From: Candolleomyces eurysporus
Taxonomy: Eukaryota; Basidiomycota; Agaricomycetes; Agaricales; Psathyrellaceae
Direction: 5' to 3'
NCBI GenBank assembly: GCA_027579435.1
Contig: JANBPK010000955.1
Coordinates: forward strand, 1-64,000
DNA length: 64,000 bases
Positions 53,706-64,000 of this stretch are shown piece after piece (the stretch's first letter is position 1; every line of letters starts with the position of its first letter). Position numbers and translations under genes: made by a program. The notes below the pieces were generated by a model that ran no database searches, was not told where the DNA came from, and saw nothing but the letters and a program-made list of their open reading frames with translations.

Positions 53706-55635
53706 GCGAGTTAGAGCATCGCTGCAGGCTCTCTTTTTCACCGCACTCCCGAAGATGGAACATATCGATGGCAGCCAAGCAGAACAAGTGTCGACGATCG
53801 TCCAGGAACATATCGACGGCATTGTCGACTCTCTTCGATTCCTCCTCCAGCTCGCCCCCGTCGCCTTCGCCGAAGAATTACATCCCACTCGATTTGGTCG
53901 CGGAATCGTGGCTGGCATGCTTCATACTCTTCTTATCCACCCTACCATCGAACTGGGCATTTCCCAAGGGAAGGTCTTCAGCTTAGCTCTTGCGGTTTAC
54001 ATGGCCACCGACGAACCAATCAACATGAATCACAAGCAATACTCCCGCTGCGTCGAACCCTGCATCAGAATATTAACCTGTTTTGCGGGGGAAAAAACGA
54101 AAGAGATTTCCTGCCAAATGGTTGAACAGCTTACGAAGAAACGTCAAAAAGAGTTCGTCCATGCCTTCATAAACCAATGCAGGCAATGGGAGACAACTTA
54201 TTCTCAATATCCTCATGGTCGAAGCATCGGGGATCCGGAGGCCCCTCGTGTTACGCCGTGGGAGATCATCCTCTCTCTGGTGCATGCATTTCAAAGGCTT
54301 GCAGGGATAAAAGGGTGTCTGAAAGCATTCTTGGACTCCGAATTCCTGCCCGAGATTCTGAGGGTCTCATCCAACCCTTCATTGAACCGCCATTTGTCAA
54401 CTTCACAGGTTAAAAGTCTCTATCCGGTTGAAAGTCCATGTCCGGCGGTCATTGTTTCTTCACTCCTCCCACCTCCCAAGTGGCTCGATATTTCCCAAGC
54501 TCTTCAGATAGCCCCAAGACTATTGTATNGGGGGCACGCTGGAGGTGATCACAACTCGTCTGCTGGAAAAATCCGGTCAATTGGCTACACAGTTTTCTAC
54601 CCAGTATATGACATGGCTCTCCGAGATCCTTTTCCACCCACGAATCTTCTTGAATTTTGCAGCTGCTTTCGAAAAATTGCCCGATTCAACAATCGGAAGC
54701 TTCCACTCGAATTCCAAAGTGGTAGAAATTCTGGTTCCCGCTATCAGCAACTTTAATGAGTGCAGAAGGGCTTACAAGCTCGGAACTCCTCTACCAAGCA
54801 AGCCTACACTGTGCGATAATTTCGAGGTATGTACACCCACTGGCGCCTTCACGTCGTCCAAATCCCCATTATCTGATCTATGACTCTCAAACTAGCATAC
54901 CATAACAAGCAAACTTCCGTTGGAAAAGGTCGAGGCAACGCAATGCTCCCACTGTCATACCACCGTCTATTGCTCCCCAGAATGCCAACGCAGAGATTGG
55001 GACATGTTCCACAGAAACGAATGCCCAAAGCACCGCATGGAATATATCAGTATGTCTTTTACAATATTGCGACTTTGTCCATAGGTTTCTGAAGACGATC
55101 CCCCTTTTCTCAAGGTCGCCAGAATCAAGGTTCTTGGATCAGCCATCGAACGAGAGTTCTTTTCCTGCAGCTCTTGGCACAATACGTCGAGCAAGCCCGG
55201 TTATCTCCAGTAAGAGAGATGAACCCCGACGGCTCTCCAAGCAACACGGGGTTCGATCCCAACTCGGTCCTAGGAGTCCAAATACCGTGGTTCAGGACCT
55301 GGCGGATGCAGATACTGGGCAGAAGAGTAGATCCTGACCACATGGGAAGGCTGTTAGGAAAGGATGGTGTCCCGGTATTTGGAGACCACCGCAGTCAAGC
55401 GATGTTCCGAGAATTTAAGAAGGAGAGAGGCTCTATCCAGGTGGCGTGCACGGCTCTGAACTTTGGCCAACAGTGCATCATCGTCATCGGAAGATTCACT
55501 TCCAAAAGCGGAGCGAGCCAGCGAGTAAAGGACGGGGAAGGCAAGCCTTTTTTCACGTTGCTCAACGGGTACGTGAAAGTCTTGGACAAGGAGCTGAATT
55601 GGGATGAATTTGAGGAGAGCGCTAAACGGTCGTAG
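53437..55635 (+). CDS. MYND zinc-finger protein, about 675 aa
   Basis: Proposed exons: 53437-54826, 54896-55049, 55095-55114 and 55171-55635. The N at 54529 before a G run is an extra base: dropping it gives LLYGGTLEVITTRLLEKSGQ and joins the two halves of exon 1. The N-terminal 460 residues are helical and armadillo-like in feel, without a named motif. Exon 2 encodes the MYND finger, with Cys pairs in CSHCHTTVYCSPECQRRDW and the closing His-x3-Cys in FHRNEC. The C-terminal exon has FDPNSVLGVQIPWFRTWRMQ and DHRSQAMFREF. The exon 3 junctions are the least sure; without that splice the frame breaks near 55160. MYND fingers bind Pro-rich peptides in other proteins. The partner here is unknown. 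Confidence 0.75.
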
Positions 55636-55832
55636 GGGTCGCCGAAACGGAGAGTGAGCTTGGGTGACTGGCAGATTTCTAGGTTCTTGATACTGTTTAT
55701 TGCTTCCAGTGCTTCATCAGTGGTCATTACAATTCGATAGGTGTACATGTAAGTAGTCTAAACGGTCTGAAATGCCGGTTAGGTCCGTATTTGCAAGGGC
55801 GACAGGGATAGAACCTACCCGTGATTATAACG

Positions 55833-56641
55833 TTAGTCGCGTCGCAGGTTTCCAAGCTCCATGTCATCCACGAGGCCTTCCTCCTCGTCCGGATGGACAG
55901 TGTTGACCTTCAAGCCTTCGCGCATTTCGCGCCGAACACATAGTTGTTCGGCGATAATAATCGTTAACGTGGCCCCAGCAATCAGAACGATATAGAAGAA
56001 TAGCGAGGTGGGTATAGAAGCTGAGTAATAGGTCGTCAAGACTAGGTGGTTGAAGATAAGAGTGAGTGCGAAATCGAGGACGAGACGTGGCCGTCGAACG
56101 ATAAGGTAGAGGTAGTAGATGCTAGAGACAGGGTCAGGTAATGTATGAGGGATGTCGTAGGTTTGACATACTCTGCGGAGCAGGCGGCCATCCAACACAT
56201 TGCGATCACCCAGCCTCGTACTGGGTCAACCTGACCGTTCCAGCTCTGAATTTGGTCATAACCGTAACCAACTTTCTTTCCTCCGCTCCAGGCCCAGCGA
56301 TAATTTGTCCAAAAGTCGGCCATGCGCACTGTAGGTCTTCCTGCCATTTCTCTCCAGTCCATGATCATTCCTATAGGGATATTTGAGCAGCTCGAGGCTT
56401 TGAACAGCCTACCAGACACATACCGATGCTTGAGGCTCCGCCTTCATATTCGAGTGACGTTGGGTTCGCAAATACGTGTAGCAGTGGTGGTACGAGCAAT
56501 GAGAGAGTCAAATAATGCAGAGATTGCATAGAGACAATCTTAAGGGCCTGTCAGCGGCAACGTCAACCATTCGACTAGGGTACTAACCTGGGATATCAAT
56601 AGCAGTGGGTCCCAATTACTCGACGTTTTCTGGGGCGCCAT
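55833..56641 (-). CDS. SYS1: SYS1-type Golgi membrane protein, 218 aa
   Basis: Minus-strand exons: 56588-56641, 56424-56538, 56172-56370 and 55833-56121, all GT-AG and in phase. The protein begins MAPQKTSSNWDPLLLISQ. It carries the family landmarks QSLHYLTLSL, the LEYEGGASS loop, MIMDWREMAGRPTVR, RGWVIAMCW, DIYYLYLIVRRPRLVLDF and NHLVLTTYYSA, and then a hydrophilic acidic tail (about 30 aa). Four membrane segments fit SYS1, which in yeast recruits the Arf-like GTPase Arl3 to the trans-Golgi through its N-acetylated N-terminus. Length is in the range for fungal SYS1. The identification rests on recalled family sequence, not on a search. The gene is divergent from the NACHT gene at 57157, with a 515-bp shared upstream region. 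Confidence 0.88.
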
Positions 56642-56799
56642 CTTCACATTCAAACAGGCTAGAAGCCTTTAGTCGAGATACTACGAAGAAAGGACTCCTA
56701 TAGGGCATATTTCGTGTCTATTAGTCTGGCAACCACAGAGCGGCGACTAACTCACGGGCGGAGGAGGATGGCGGTTGAAGACAAAGCAGGGTTGGCATT

Positions 56800-56841
56800 A
56801 GGGTTATGGTTTGCTCGCTATACAAAGCAAACCATAACCCT
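56800..56841. other. Perfect 16-bp inverted repeat in a shared promoter region
   Basis: AGGGTTATGGTTTGCT (56800-56815) returns as its exact reverse complement at 56826-56841 with a 10-base loop. It lies between the divergent SYS1 and NACHT starts. Most of the same arm (TTAGGGTTATGGTTTG) also appears once near 60403, ahead of the peptidase gene. Confidence 0.7.
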
Positions 56842-57156
56842 GTGCATCCTTTCTACCGACGCTTATGTTCCGCGCAGACGTCCACATTCCAGAGCAGACG
56901 ATGTCAAAAGTAAATGCAGGCTCCAATCCACAGCGATTGACATGCATGGCTCGTTGCGGTCTGCACGCCTCGAGGACGGTCGAGGTCGAGGCCGACTGTC
57001 AGTGAGAGGCTGGTCAAAATCTAGCCATGTTACGTACGTGCACCTTGTCAACGACTCAATCGTCAGGCGCTTACCTTCCAGAGATGTATTTAAGAGCATA
57101 CTAGCTAGGTACACCAGCTCGAGGACTCGCTCTACTTCTTCTTCCGCACGCACCGC

Positions 57157-59165
57157 ATGATGAACATCTTCAACAAAGCTCACGATTTCCAACTCGGAGA
57201 TCTCATCGTGAACCAAATGGCACCTGACTGGGTATCAGGGGCGCTTGAAAGTGCGTACCACTTGATATGCTGCTGTCCGGATTCGTGTTGACAACACAGC
57301 GCTGCTGCTCGTAGAGCTTCAAGCTAGAACCGTTGCAGAGGCCATGCACGACTCTAAAGAACGTTGCGACGCACCCAAATGCCATCCGGATACTCGAATA
57401 GCTGCACAAGACGATATATATAGCTGGATTATCTATGGAGGCAGTGACCCAGAGCCAAAGAATCTGAAATGGATTACGGGTCCTGCTGGAACGGGGAAAA
57501 CCGCGGTCATGGGCTCGGTCGCAGAACGATGCAAAGCCAATGGTCTGCTGGCAGCCTCGTTCTTCTTCTCGGCTTTGTCGCCATCCATCGATAGGCGCCA
57601 GAAGACAGCGTTCGTTCCTACTCTCGCATACCAACTCGCACAGCATAGTCGAGAGATGAAGTATGCCGTCGCCAACGCTATCGAGCAAAACCCCCTCGTT
57701 TTCGAGATGAATCTATTCGCGCAGATGGAAACGCTCGTGCTGCAGCCACTCCGGGAGGTCCGAGCTCGACCAGAGAATGATCCATTTAGGTGGCCGAGGG
57801 TCATATTGGTTGATGGACTTGACGAGTGCGACGTGGAGCAACATCATCGTTCAAGGGATCGAAGAAGAGAGGGGGCGGTACGAACCAAGGAGGACGACCA
57901 ACTGGAGGTTTTGCAGGTCCTGCATCAGGCGACGCTTGATCATTTCTTTCCCTTCCGGGTCATCATCGCCAGTCGTTCAGAACGTGTCTTCCGCGAATTC
58001 TTTATTCCAGAAGCAGGGCGAACTCCGGTTGCGCACATACTCAATTTACACGAAAATTACAGCGCCGATGAAGACATCGCCCTATACCTGAGGGTGAAGT
58101 TCGCTGAAATACAGCGTCGATACCACCTCAGTCACTCGTGGTGTCCCCGGGGCGCAATTCCGACATTGGTGAGGAACGCATCGGGCCAATTCATATACGC
58201 CACAACCGTGGTTCGATTCATAACAGACTCGGCACGCGTCACTGGTCGTCCCCAGACCCTTCTGCACTTGGTCTTGCAGATGGGGCCGAACGATACAGCT
58301 TCTCAGCTACCGTTTGCCCACATCGACGCCCTTTACACCCATGTCTTACAATCCAGTCCCGATCCCGGCCTTGCTGCAATGTGGATTTGGTTCATCCGTC
58401 GCCAAGCACCCCGATGGGCATCGAGCTGTGAAGTCAATCAACTTCTTCAAACGGTGGACGGTGAAGCTGAGCACCTGCTTGGAAATCTTCACTCGTTGGT
58501 CAAGATTCCGCCGTCCGACGACTTCACTACTCCTTACGACTTGTATCACAAGTCTCTCCTTGACTTTATCACTGACCCAGACCGTTCCAAGCGGCTCTGT
58601 GTTGATCTTGAGCAAGGGGAAGAGTTCGTTTTGAACCGATATCTCAAGGCATGCCGCAGTGAGTTGTCCCCTCTCCACTCCCATCATGAAACTCACATCT
58701 CGATCCAGGGCAAGGCGATGTCTTTCCTCCCGTCCACCAGGGAAGATTTACGAGGTTTCTTGTCAGCTTCTGCGTGAGCTCCAACACCCCGCATCCAACA
58801 ACCTGGCCGCCAGTCTCTTCGGACGATATTGAATGGTGGGCGAGAGAGACCTTCGCATTCATTCGGGATCAGCTTCGTGACGACGATGCATTCATGCGGG
58901 ATCATCGGTCTGGTGGTGACGATGCCAGTGACAGACTGCTGAGCGCCAGATGCAACATCACATATATCTTCGACGACATCCATTCTAACGTGAGCGCAGA
59001 CTTATTTCACGTCTTTATCCTGAAAGTGATTTCGAAGCTGACTTCCATTAGTGTGGTTTTTTCCGTTGCACTCGGACCTGCAAAACGTGGCGGAAAGCCA
59101 TTTTGCGACAATCCAAACTTGCAGGCTTCAAGCGGCGACATTTTTACAAGCGTTTGCGTAAGTAA
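57157..59165 (+). CDS. NACHT-type STAND NTPase, copy 3 (diverged), 615 aa
   Basis: Exons: 57157-57250, 57300-58658, 58709-58989 and 59052-59165, all GT-AG and in phase. It starts MMNIFNKAHDFQLGD, a typical leader of agaricomycete NACHT proteins, followed by EAMHDSKERCDAPKCHPDTR. Walker A is GPAGTGKT, then LLAASFFFS, Walker B VILVDGLDEC and IIASRSERVF, and further on NASGQFIYATTVVRF and LYHKSLLDFI. The last exon carries CGFFRCTRTCKTWR, matching the Cys motif of copies 1 and 2 (C-x4-C-x3-C-x2-W-R). No repeat domain follows. It is clearly older than the 1/2 duplication. No partner-family gene lies next to it. An extra downstream exon is possible because GTAAGT overlaps the stop. Confidence 0.85.
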
Positions 59166-59594
59166 ATCCTTTGACCGGTAATCGCATACCAAGCTTACGG
59201 CAAAATCAGTACTGTAGCGGGCTGTATAAAGTGCCTCCGACGGGCGGCTGCTCATTCCCGCCTTCCCAATTGGTCGACTTCATTTTCTTTTGCAAGCTCG
59301 ATGGCGATGGTGGCCCTAGTAGGACATCGAAACCAGCTGTTCTTTCTCTTATCTGGGAATATCGGGCCGATTGCCCATGGCTGTATTTCAAGAGAATCGT
59401 TATGTTCCGTGTACATACACGATATCTAGAACATTGACGCCCCTGAATTTTCCTGCTGAATTTGGCTTAGCTTTCTTTGCACGGCTCTAAACCTGCAGCG
59501 CCTCCCAACTATTTTCAAATCCTGTTCCTCGAAGCATAGCAGCTGGGTCCAGACACACCATTTCCCCATCTCTCTCTGGGCTTATGTCCAACAC

Positions 59595-60150
59595 GATCGA
59601 GACCCTGGGGCCGATATTAACCCTCAAGGCATCCTTCAATCGTACCACAAGTTCGAGAGTCAAGGTGTGTAAGGCCTTAGGATGGGATAGAGTCGGTATC
59701 TATTTCTCATCAATCGTGCGTTAATCCCAAGGAGGCGCGAAAGTTTGTTCTGAGCTGATATCTTGAGGTATGCCGCAGTGGATTCCCAGTCCCTTTCTAA
59801 TATGACCCAATCATGCGACTCAGATTCCGACCCAAGGAAGGGCCATGAGGTTTCTTGTCTGCTTTCGTCTGAAATCCGAGAACACGCCACCTCCAAGACA
59901 ATGGCCACTAATCTCTTTGCCAGATATCGAGGTGGACAAAGGAGACTTTTGCGATCACTTGGGATCTTCAGAATCCGACATCTCCTATATGTTCAAACCC
60001 ACCTATTCTCATAGGAGCGCATAATTGTACGTATCTTACTGTTTGCTATCGGGACACTGACTAAGCCCTGTCGCTTTCACCAGTAACATTTTATCGTTTT
60101 TCTGTGAAGGACCTCCATTCTGCGACAACGCAGGCTTGAGAGACCCCACC
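59595..60150 (+). pseudogene. Fragment of a NACHT gene 3' part
   Basis: Sequence around 59730-59830 matches the end of exon 2 and the following intron of copy 3 (shared GATATCTNNAGGNATGCCGC pattern), and 59890-59960 matches part of its exon 3. Frames are broken and there is no NTPase core. It is a decayed tandem copy of the 3' half. The stretch 59166-59594 shows nothing else I can name. Confidence 0.65.
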
Positions 60151-60523
60151 TTTTCTCTTTAATCGCTTCGGGCACAAGGCATTCTCAAGGCATTCTCGTT
60201 ACAAGGACCCGGCTAATATCAGTTAGATGCCGGACGTTGCAACAGTGCCAGTGTGTCGAGCCTCGCGGTCTCCCTATCTAGTAGTACTGTGTATTCCGAT
60301 TGATATTTAAACAAAACTTGTAATTTTATGTCCCAAAGTACAATATATACGTATACTTCCTATCCTATCCCCTGTCAAACAGCCGGGTGTCAATGCTAGA
60401 TTAGGGTTATGGTTTGATTGCTCTGGTTGTCTCTAGCACTGCCCAATTCGGCTTACAGGTCTTCTCGCGACCACGACAACGCAGCAGCGAACTCCCATCA
60501 GGACCTGCTGTGGAACTCCCAAG
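60151..60523. other. Upstream region of the peptidase gene
   Basis: No gene is seen. TTAGGGTTATGGTTTG near 60403-60418 repeats most of one arm of the inverted repeat at 56800. Confidence 0.4.
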
Positions 60524-63500
60524 ATGAGGCTCTCTAGCCAGGAAAGTCTCTTGGAGTCCGAATCTCACCATGAAGACCAACCGGAGATGAAGCAGGCATC
60601 GCAGTCACAGGCCACCTTGGTCGACCCAATTCTGGCAAGGCCCAAGATATATTACAACGACGGGCCTTTCGATGCACCAAGCAGCTCAGACGAGGAAGGG
60701 GAGTCTCTATTGGCGGATGAAGACAGGGATGAGCCTCCATCGAGTCCTGGAATGGCTGAGCTGGGTGGCCCAGGTAGCGCTGGCGGCAGGAGTGCTCGAA
60801 GGGCGACTGGCATCACGGTGCGTGTTCCCGAAACGACATGAATTATCGAGTTGACTGACATTAACCACTGAACAGCAAAACAAAACCCCTCTGAGGCTCC
60901 TAGCGATTGGAATTGCTTGTCTCGTTGGCATAGCCTGCGTCATTGGTGTTATGGCTGCCATGACCTACAGGATGCCTGAATACCAGACCAGAGGCCTCCC
61001 GATTACTATGGACCATATTTTCAACGGGACATTCTACCCAGAGAGGACCTCGTTGCACTGGGTTCCAGAAGGTATGGACCCTTGTTTCTCTAAAGCGAAC
61101 AGTGTCTAAATGCCATCATAGCTGGGGACGGCGTGTTCTCTGTCCAGTCAGCGGGTTACATAAAGCTAGTCGACCTGAAGGGCGATGTGACCCCCAAGAA
61201 TCTTGTGAACATTGGAGACATCAGAGACGTATGTACACACGCCCCTACGATGGTAAAATCATGCCTCATCCTTGCGTCTACAGGAACATGGGAATCCCCT
61301 TTCCTTTGCAAGCTGGCAGGTGTCCCCGGACATGAAATATATTCTCGTCAAGGCGGACTACCGTAAGGTGAGATGGGCTTCGAATACTCTGGGGCAGCCC
61401 CGCTAACCCCACTTCTTTGCAGCAATGGCGTTGGTCAAGCTTCGGGAACTATTACGTCCATAATATCGAGACTAAATCCACACACCCGATTACTTCCCCG
61501 AGTAACCCTTCGAAAACGGCTTATGCTACATGGTCTCCGACCGGACAGGCCATTGCGTACGTTGCAGACAATGATCTGTACATCCTTCCATCCGCAGCAC
61601 CCAACACCCGCCCCATCCGGGTCACGTCGTCGGGGAATGCCTCGCTGTTCCATGGTGTGCCTGACTGGGTCTACGAAGAGGAAGTCTTCTCGTCCGACTA
61701 TGCACTCTGGTGGTCGCCCGACTCCCGCAAAGTCGCATTTTTGGCTCTGGACGAAACCCAGGTGCCAGAATTCTCATTCCCAATCTACAATCCAACAGAC
61801 GACTCCAGTACCGTCAATCCCTATACCACGGACGTGGTCATGAAATACCCCAAGCCTGGATACCCTAACCCTCTCGTTTCTGTCCACGTTTTTGACCTGG
61901 AGCGGTATCTGGACCAGCACGACATTGACGAAGATGAACTCGCTACGACGGAATTCCCAGCAGTCAACAACACTTTGACACTTGACTGGGAAAATAGGCA
62001 TCCTGTTACGAATAGCATCGTCCAGGAAGTCGCCTGGGTGGGCAACTCGACGTTGATTCTCAAGGAGGTCAATCGTAATTCCGATGATGGCAATGTGGTC
62101 CTCTTCGACCTCGAAGCAACGACCGCGCGACAACGTTCTACAGGACGAGTGGTCAGAAAGCTTGGCAAGAAGGGCGAACAAGGCGACGATGGCTGGATTG
62201 ACCACGTAAGTCCGAAAAGGCCCCGGCTTCTTCACACTGTACTGATTCTCTGCTTCTAGGATCAAAGTATCTTCCCTCTGCTCAAGACGGAGACCTTGGC
62301 TTTGTCTGGTGCAACTGCGTATCTGGATATCGTCCCTACACCACAAGGATACAACCACATTGCGCTGTTCAGTCCAGCTGACTCCGACACTCCCCATTTC
62401 TTGACGTCCGGAGAATGGGAAGTGACGGGAACAATCAGCTCTGTGGACCTGAAGAAAGGATTGGTGTAAGCAATTTCCAAATGGTTTCCGGGTGCATTTG
62501 ATACTAATGACGTATTTAGATACTTTACAGCTGCAAAGCCTTCTTCGACCGAGCGCCATGTCTATTCAGTGGCAATCCCCAGTGTTAGCCGTGCGGAGAA
62601 GCCAGCGGAGCCCAAGCCCTTGACAGATGATACCAAACCAGCTTTCTACAGAGCCTCATTCTCCCCTCAGGCCGGATTTTATCTTCTGTCATATGACGGG
62701 CCTACTGTGCCTTGGCAAAAGGTCATCCAGGTTGACAATTCTAGTACGTGAATTCGTCCAAGCACGAATTGTGCATGACTAACTTCTGCCTGGTATAGCT
62801 TTCTCGTATGTTTTAACGACCAACGAACTATTGGCCAACATCACCGCGAAATTTGAGGAACCGACTGTACTGCTCTCGACCATCACGAGTCATGGGTACG
62901 GTGAGTGTTGCTTATCTTCTGCGTTACGTGTTCAGACGATAGAATTGTTGATCCCTTTGTTCCACTCGTCAGAGCTGAACGTGAAGGAAATTCGACCTCC
63001 TAGAATGGACGATACAGGGCGCCAGAAGTACCCCGTGCTATTCAAAGTGTACGTTGCCTTCTACCTTCCTATCGACTTCGGCGACGTTACCTCGGGCCTA
63101 AATGGCAGTTGCCTAATACCCTCCATCCTATTCCTACCTTGCCCCTCTACATTATTCCACGTACTGATCAGCCCTTTATCACAGTTACGGAGGCCCTGGA
63201 TCGCAGCAGATCGACTACCGATGGGCGAGGTCCGATTGGTACAATTATCTCACTTGTGGATTGAAGTACATCGTTGTCATTGTCGATGGGCGCGGCACTG
63301 GATACAAGGGACGAAAGCTGAGGAATCCGGTCAAGGGAAATCTTGGTTTCTTTGAGACTGTTGATCAGATCGAGGCAGCGAAGTCAGTGTTTCCAGTCTT
63401 GAGTATCCTACACGGAACTGACCGTTTTTCTTGGATAGGGAGTGGGCGAAGAAGCCGTATGTCGACCCAAAGAGGATAGGAATCTGGGGCTGGGTGAGTC

Positions 63501-64000
63501 GCGTGTTTATTGATTGAGTAATGAATTGGGGACTTATTTGGTTATGCAGTCCTATGGCGGCTTCATGAGTTCCAAAGTCGCTGAAGCGAATGCGGGGATT
63601 CACTCTCTTGCTATGGCTGTTGCTGTACGTTTTCTTGCCCCTTTTACACTCCAGCTCGTGCCGCTCACGACCTCTCCATAGCCTGTCACCTCGTGGCGCC
63701 TGTACGACTCTATTTACACCGAACGGTACATGAACCTCCCGGACGTCAATCCAGGAGGCTATATCAATGCTTCAATCACCAACGTAACAGGATTTAAAAA
63801 TATCAATTACCTGTTGGCACATGGAAGCGGCGATGATAACGTGCATTATGCGAACACCGCACACCTGCTAGACATGTTTACACAGTCGAAGGTTCGGAAC
63901 TACCGATTCAGAATGTTTACGGACAGGTGCGTGCCGCTGGGTGAAACTTCCGCTCGTCGGACAGCAGTCTAAATTTTTGCTTTTAGTGATCACAGCATCT
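60524..64000 (+). CDS. Dipeptidyl aminopeptidase (peptidase family S9B, type II membrane), 3' end outside the window
   Basis: At least 14 exons, the first 60524-60817 and the largest 61423-62205. All visible junctions are GT-AG and in phase. The N-terminal about 100 residues are acidic and Ser-rich (cytosolic), followed by one membrane anchor (RLLAIGIACLVGIACVIG). A beta-propeller region follows with the signature GVPDWVYEEEVF near 61655-61690, then the alpha/beta hydrolase domain with the nucleophile motif GWSYGG (exon junction 63493/63550). The Asp is in HGSGDDNVHYAN near 63810-63855, and the His in FTDSDHSI at the very edge. Such enzymes cleave X-Pro or X-Ala dipeptides in late Golgi (Ste13, pheromone maturation) or vacuole (Dap2). 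The sequence cannot decide which. The catalytic triad is complete. Confidence 0.92.

Noticed and set aside
53437..54756. MYND, F-box, partner 2 and membrane gene A as frameshifted pseudogenes
   Set aside because: The breaks coincide with Ns that are extra bases before homopolymers; without them all exons are whole.
56797..56806. TTAGGG as a telomere-type repeat
   Set aside because: Single units only, inside gene-bearing sequence; no array of the hexamer.

Overview
The window is nuclear DNA of a filamentous fungus, most likely an agaricomycete basidiomycete. Genes lie on both strands and are cut by many short introns (mostly 45-65 nt) with GT-AG and some GC-AG ends. The families present fit: NACHT-type STAND NTPases, an F-box protein, a MYND protein, SYS1, a dipeptidyl aminopeptidase and multi-pass membrane proteins, next to a block of decayed transposons. 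I recognised no tRNA, rRNA or CRISPR array.

Layout. 1-5.9 kb: ends of two genes, a nine-exon minus-strand gene broken by a solo LTR, and an intact single-exon gene of unknown function. 6-24.8 kb: a nested transposon graveyard. It holds two minisatellites, a second solo LTR, three copies of a 1.25-kb TG...CA element with 4-bp target duplications, a hAT transposase pseudogene, a foldback element, a LINE split by one of the 1.25-kb elements, and a Helitron-type helicase remnant. This block is strongly CpG-poor, and most in-frame stops I found look like CGA-to-TGA changes.

25.9-39.2 kb: a duplicated two-gene unit, NACHT NTPase followed by a 268-275 aa partner of unknown function, repeated twice head to tail. 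A third, minus-strand gene fuses a coiled coil to a divergent partner-like domain. 39.8-44.5 kb: a mariner-type MITE, a frameshifted coiled-coil repeat gene and an uncertain two-exon gene.

45.4-55.6 kb: three paralogous multi-pass membrane proteins, an F-box protein and a MYND protein. A 2.3-kb tandem duplication produced the second and third membrane genes and left a truncated MYND copy. 55.8-64 kb: a SYS1 homologue (minus), a third NACHT NTPase with a pseudogene fragment behind it, and a dipeptidyl aminopeptidase running off the right edge.

A technical point affects several genes. Most single Ns sit directly before a homopolymer run, and in all five coding exons I could test the N is one base too many. 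Dropping it restores the frame, so those genes should not be called pseudogenes on that ground. All splice models are hand-read from the sequence, supported by frame, splice-site sequence and comparison between paralogues inside the window. No database or transcript was consulted.
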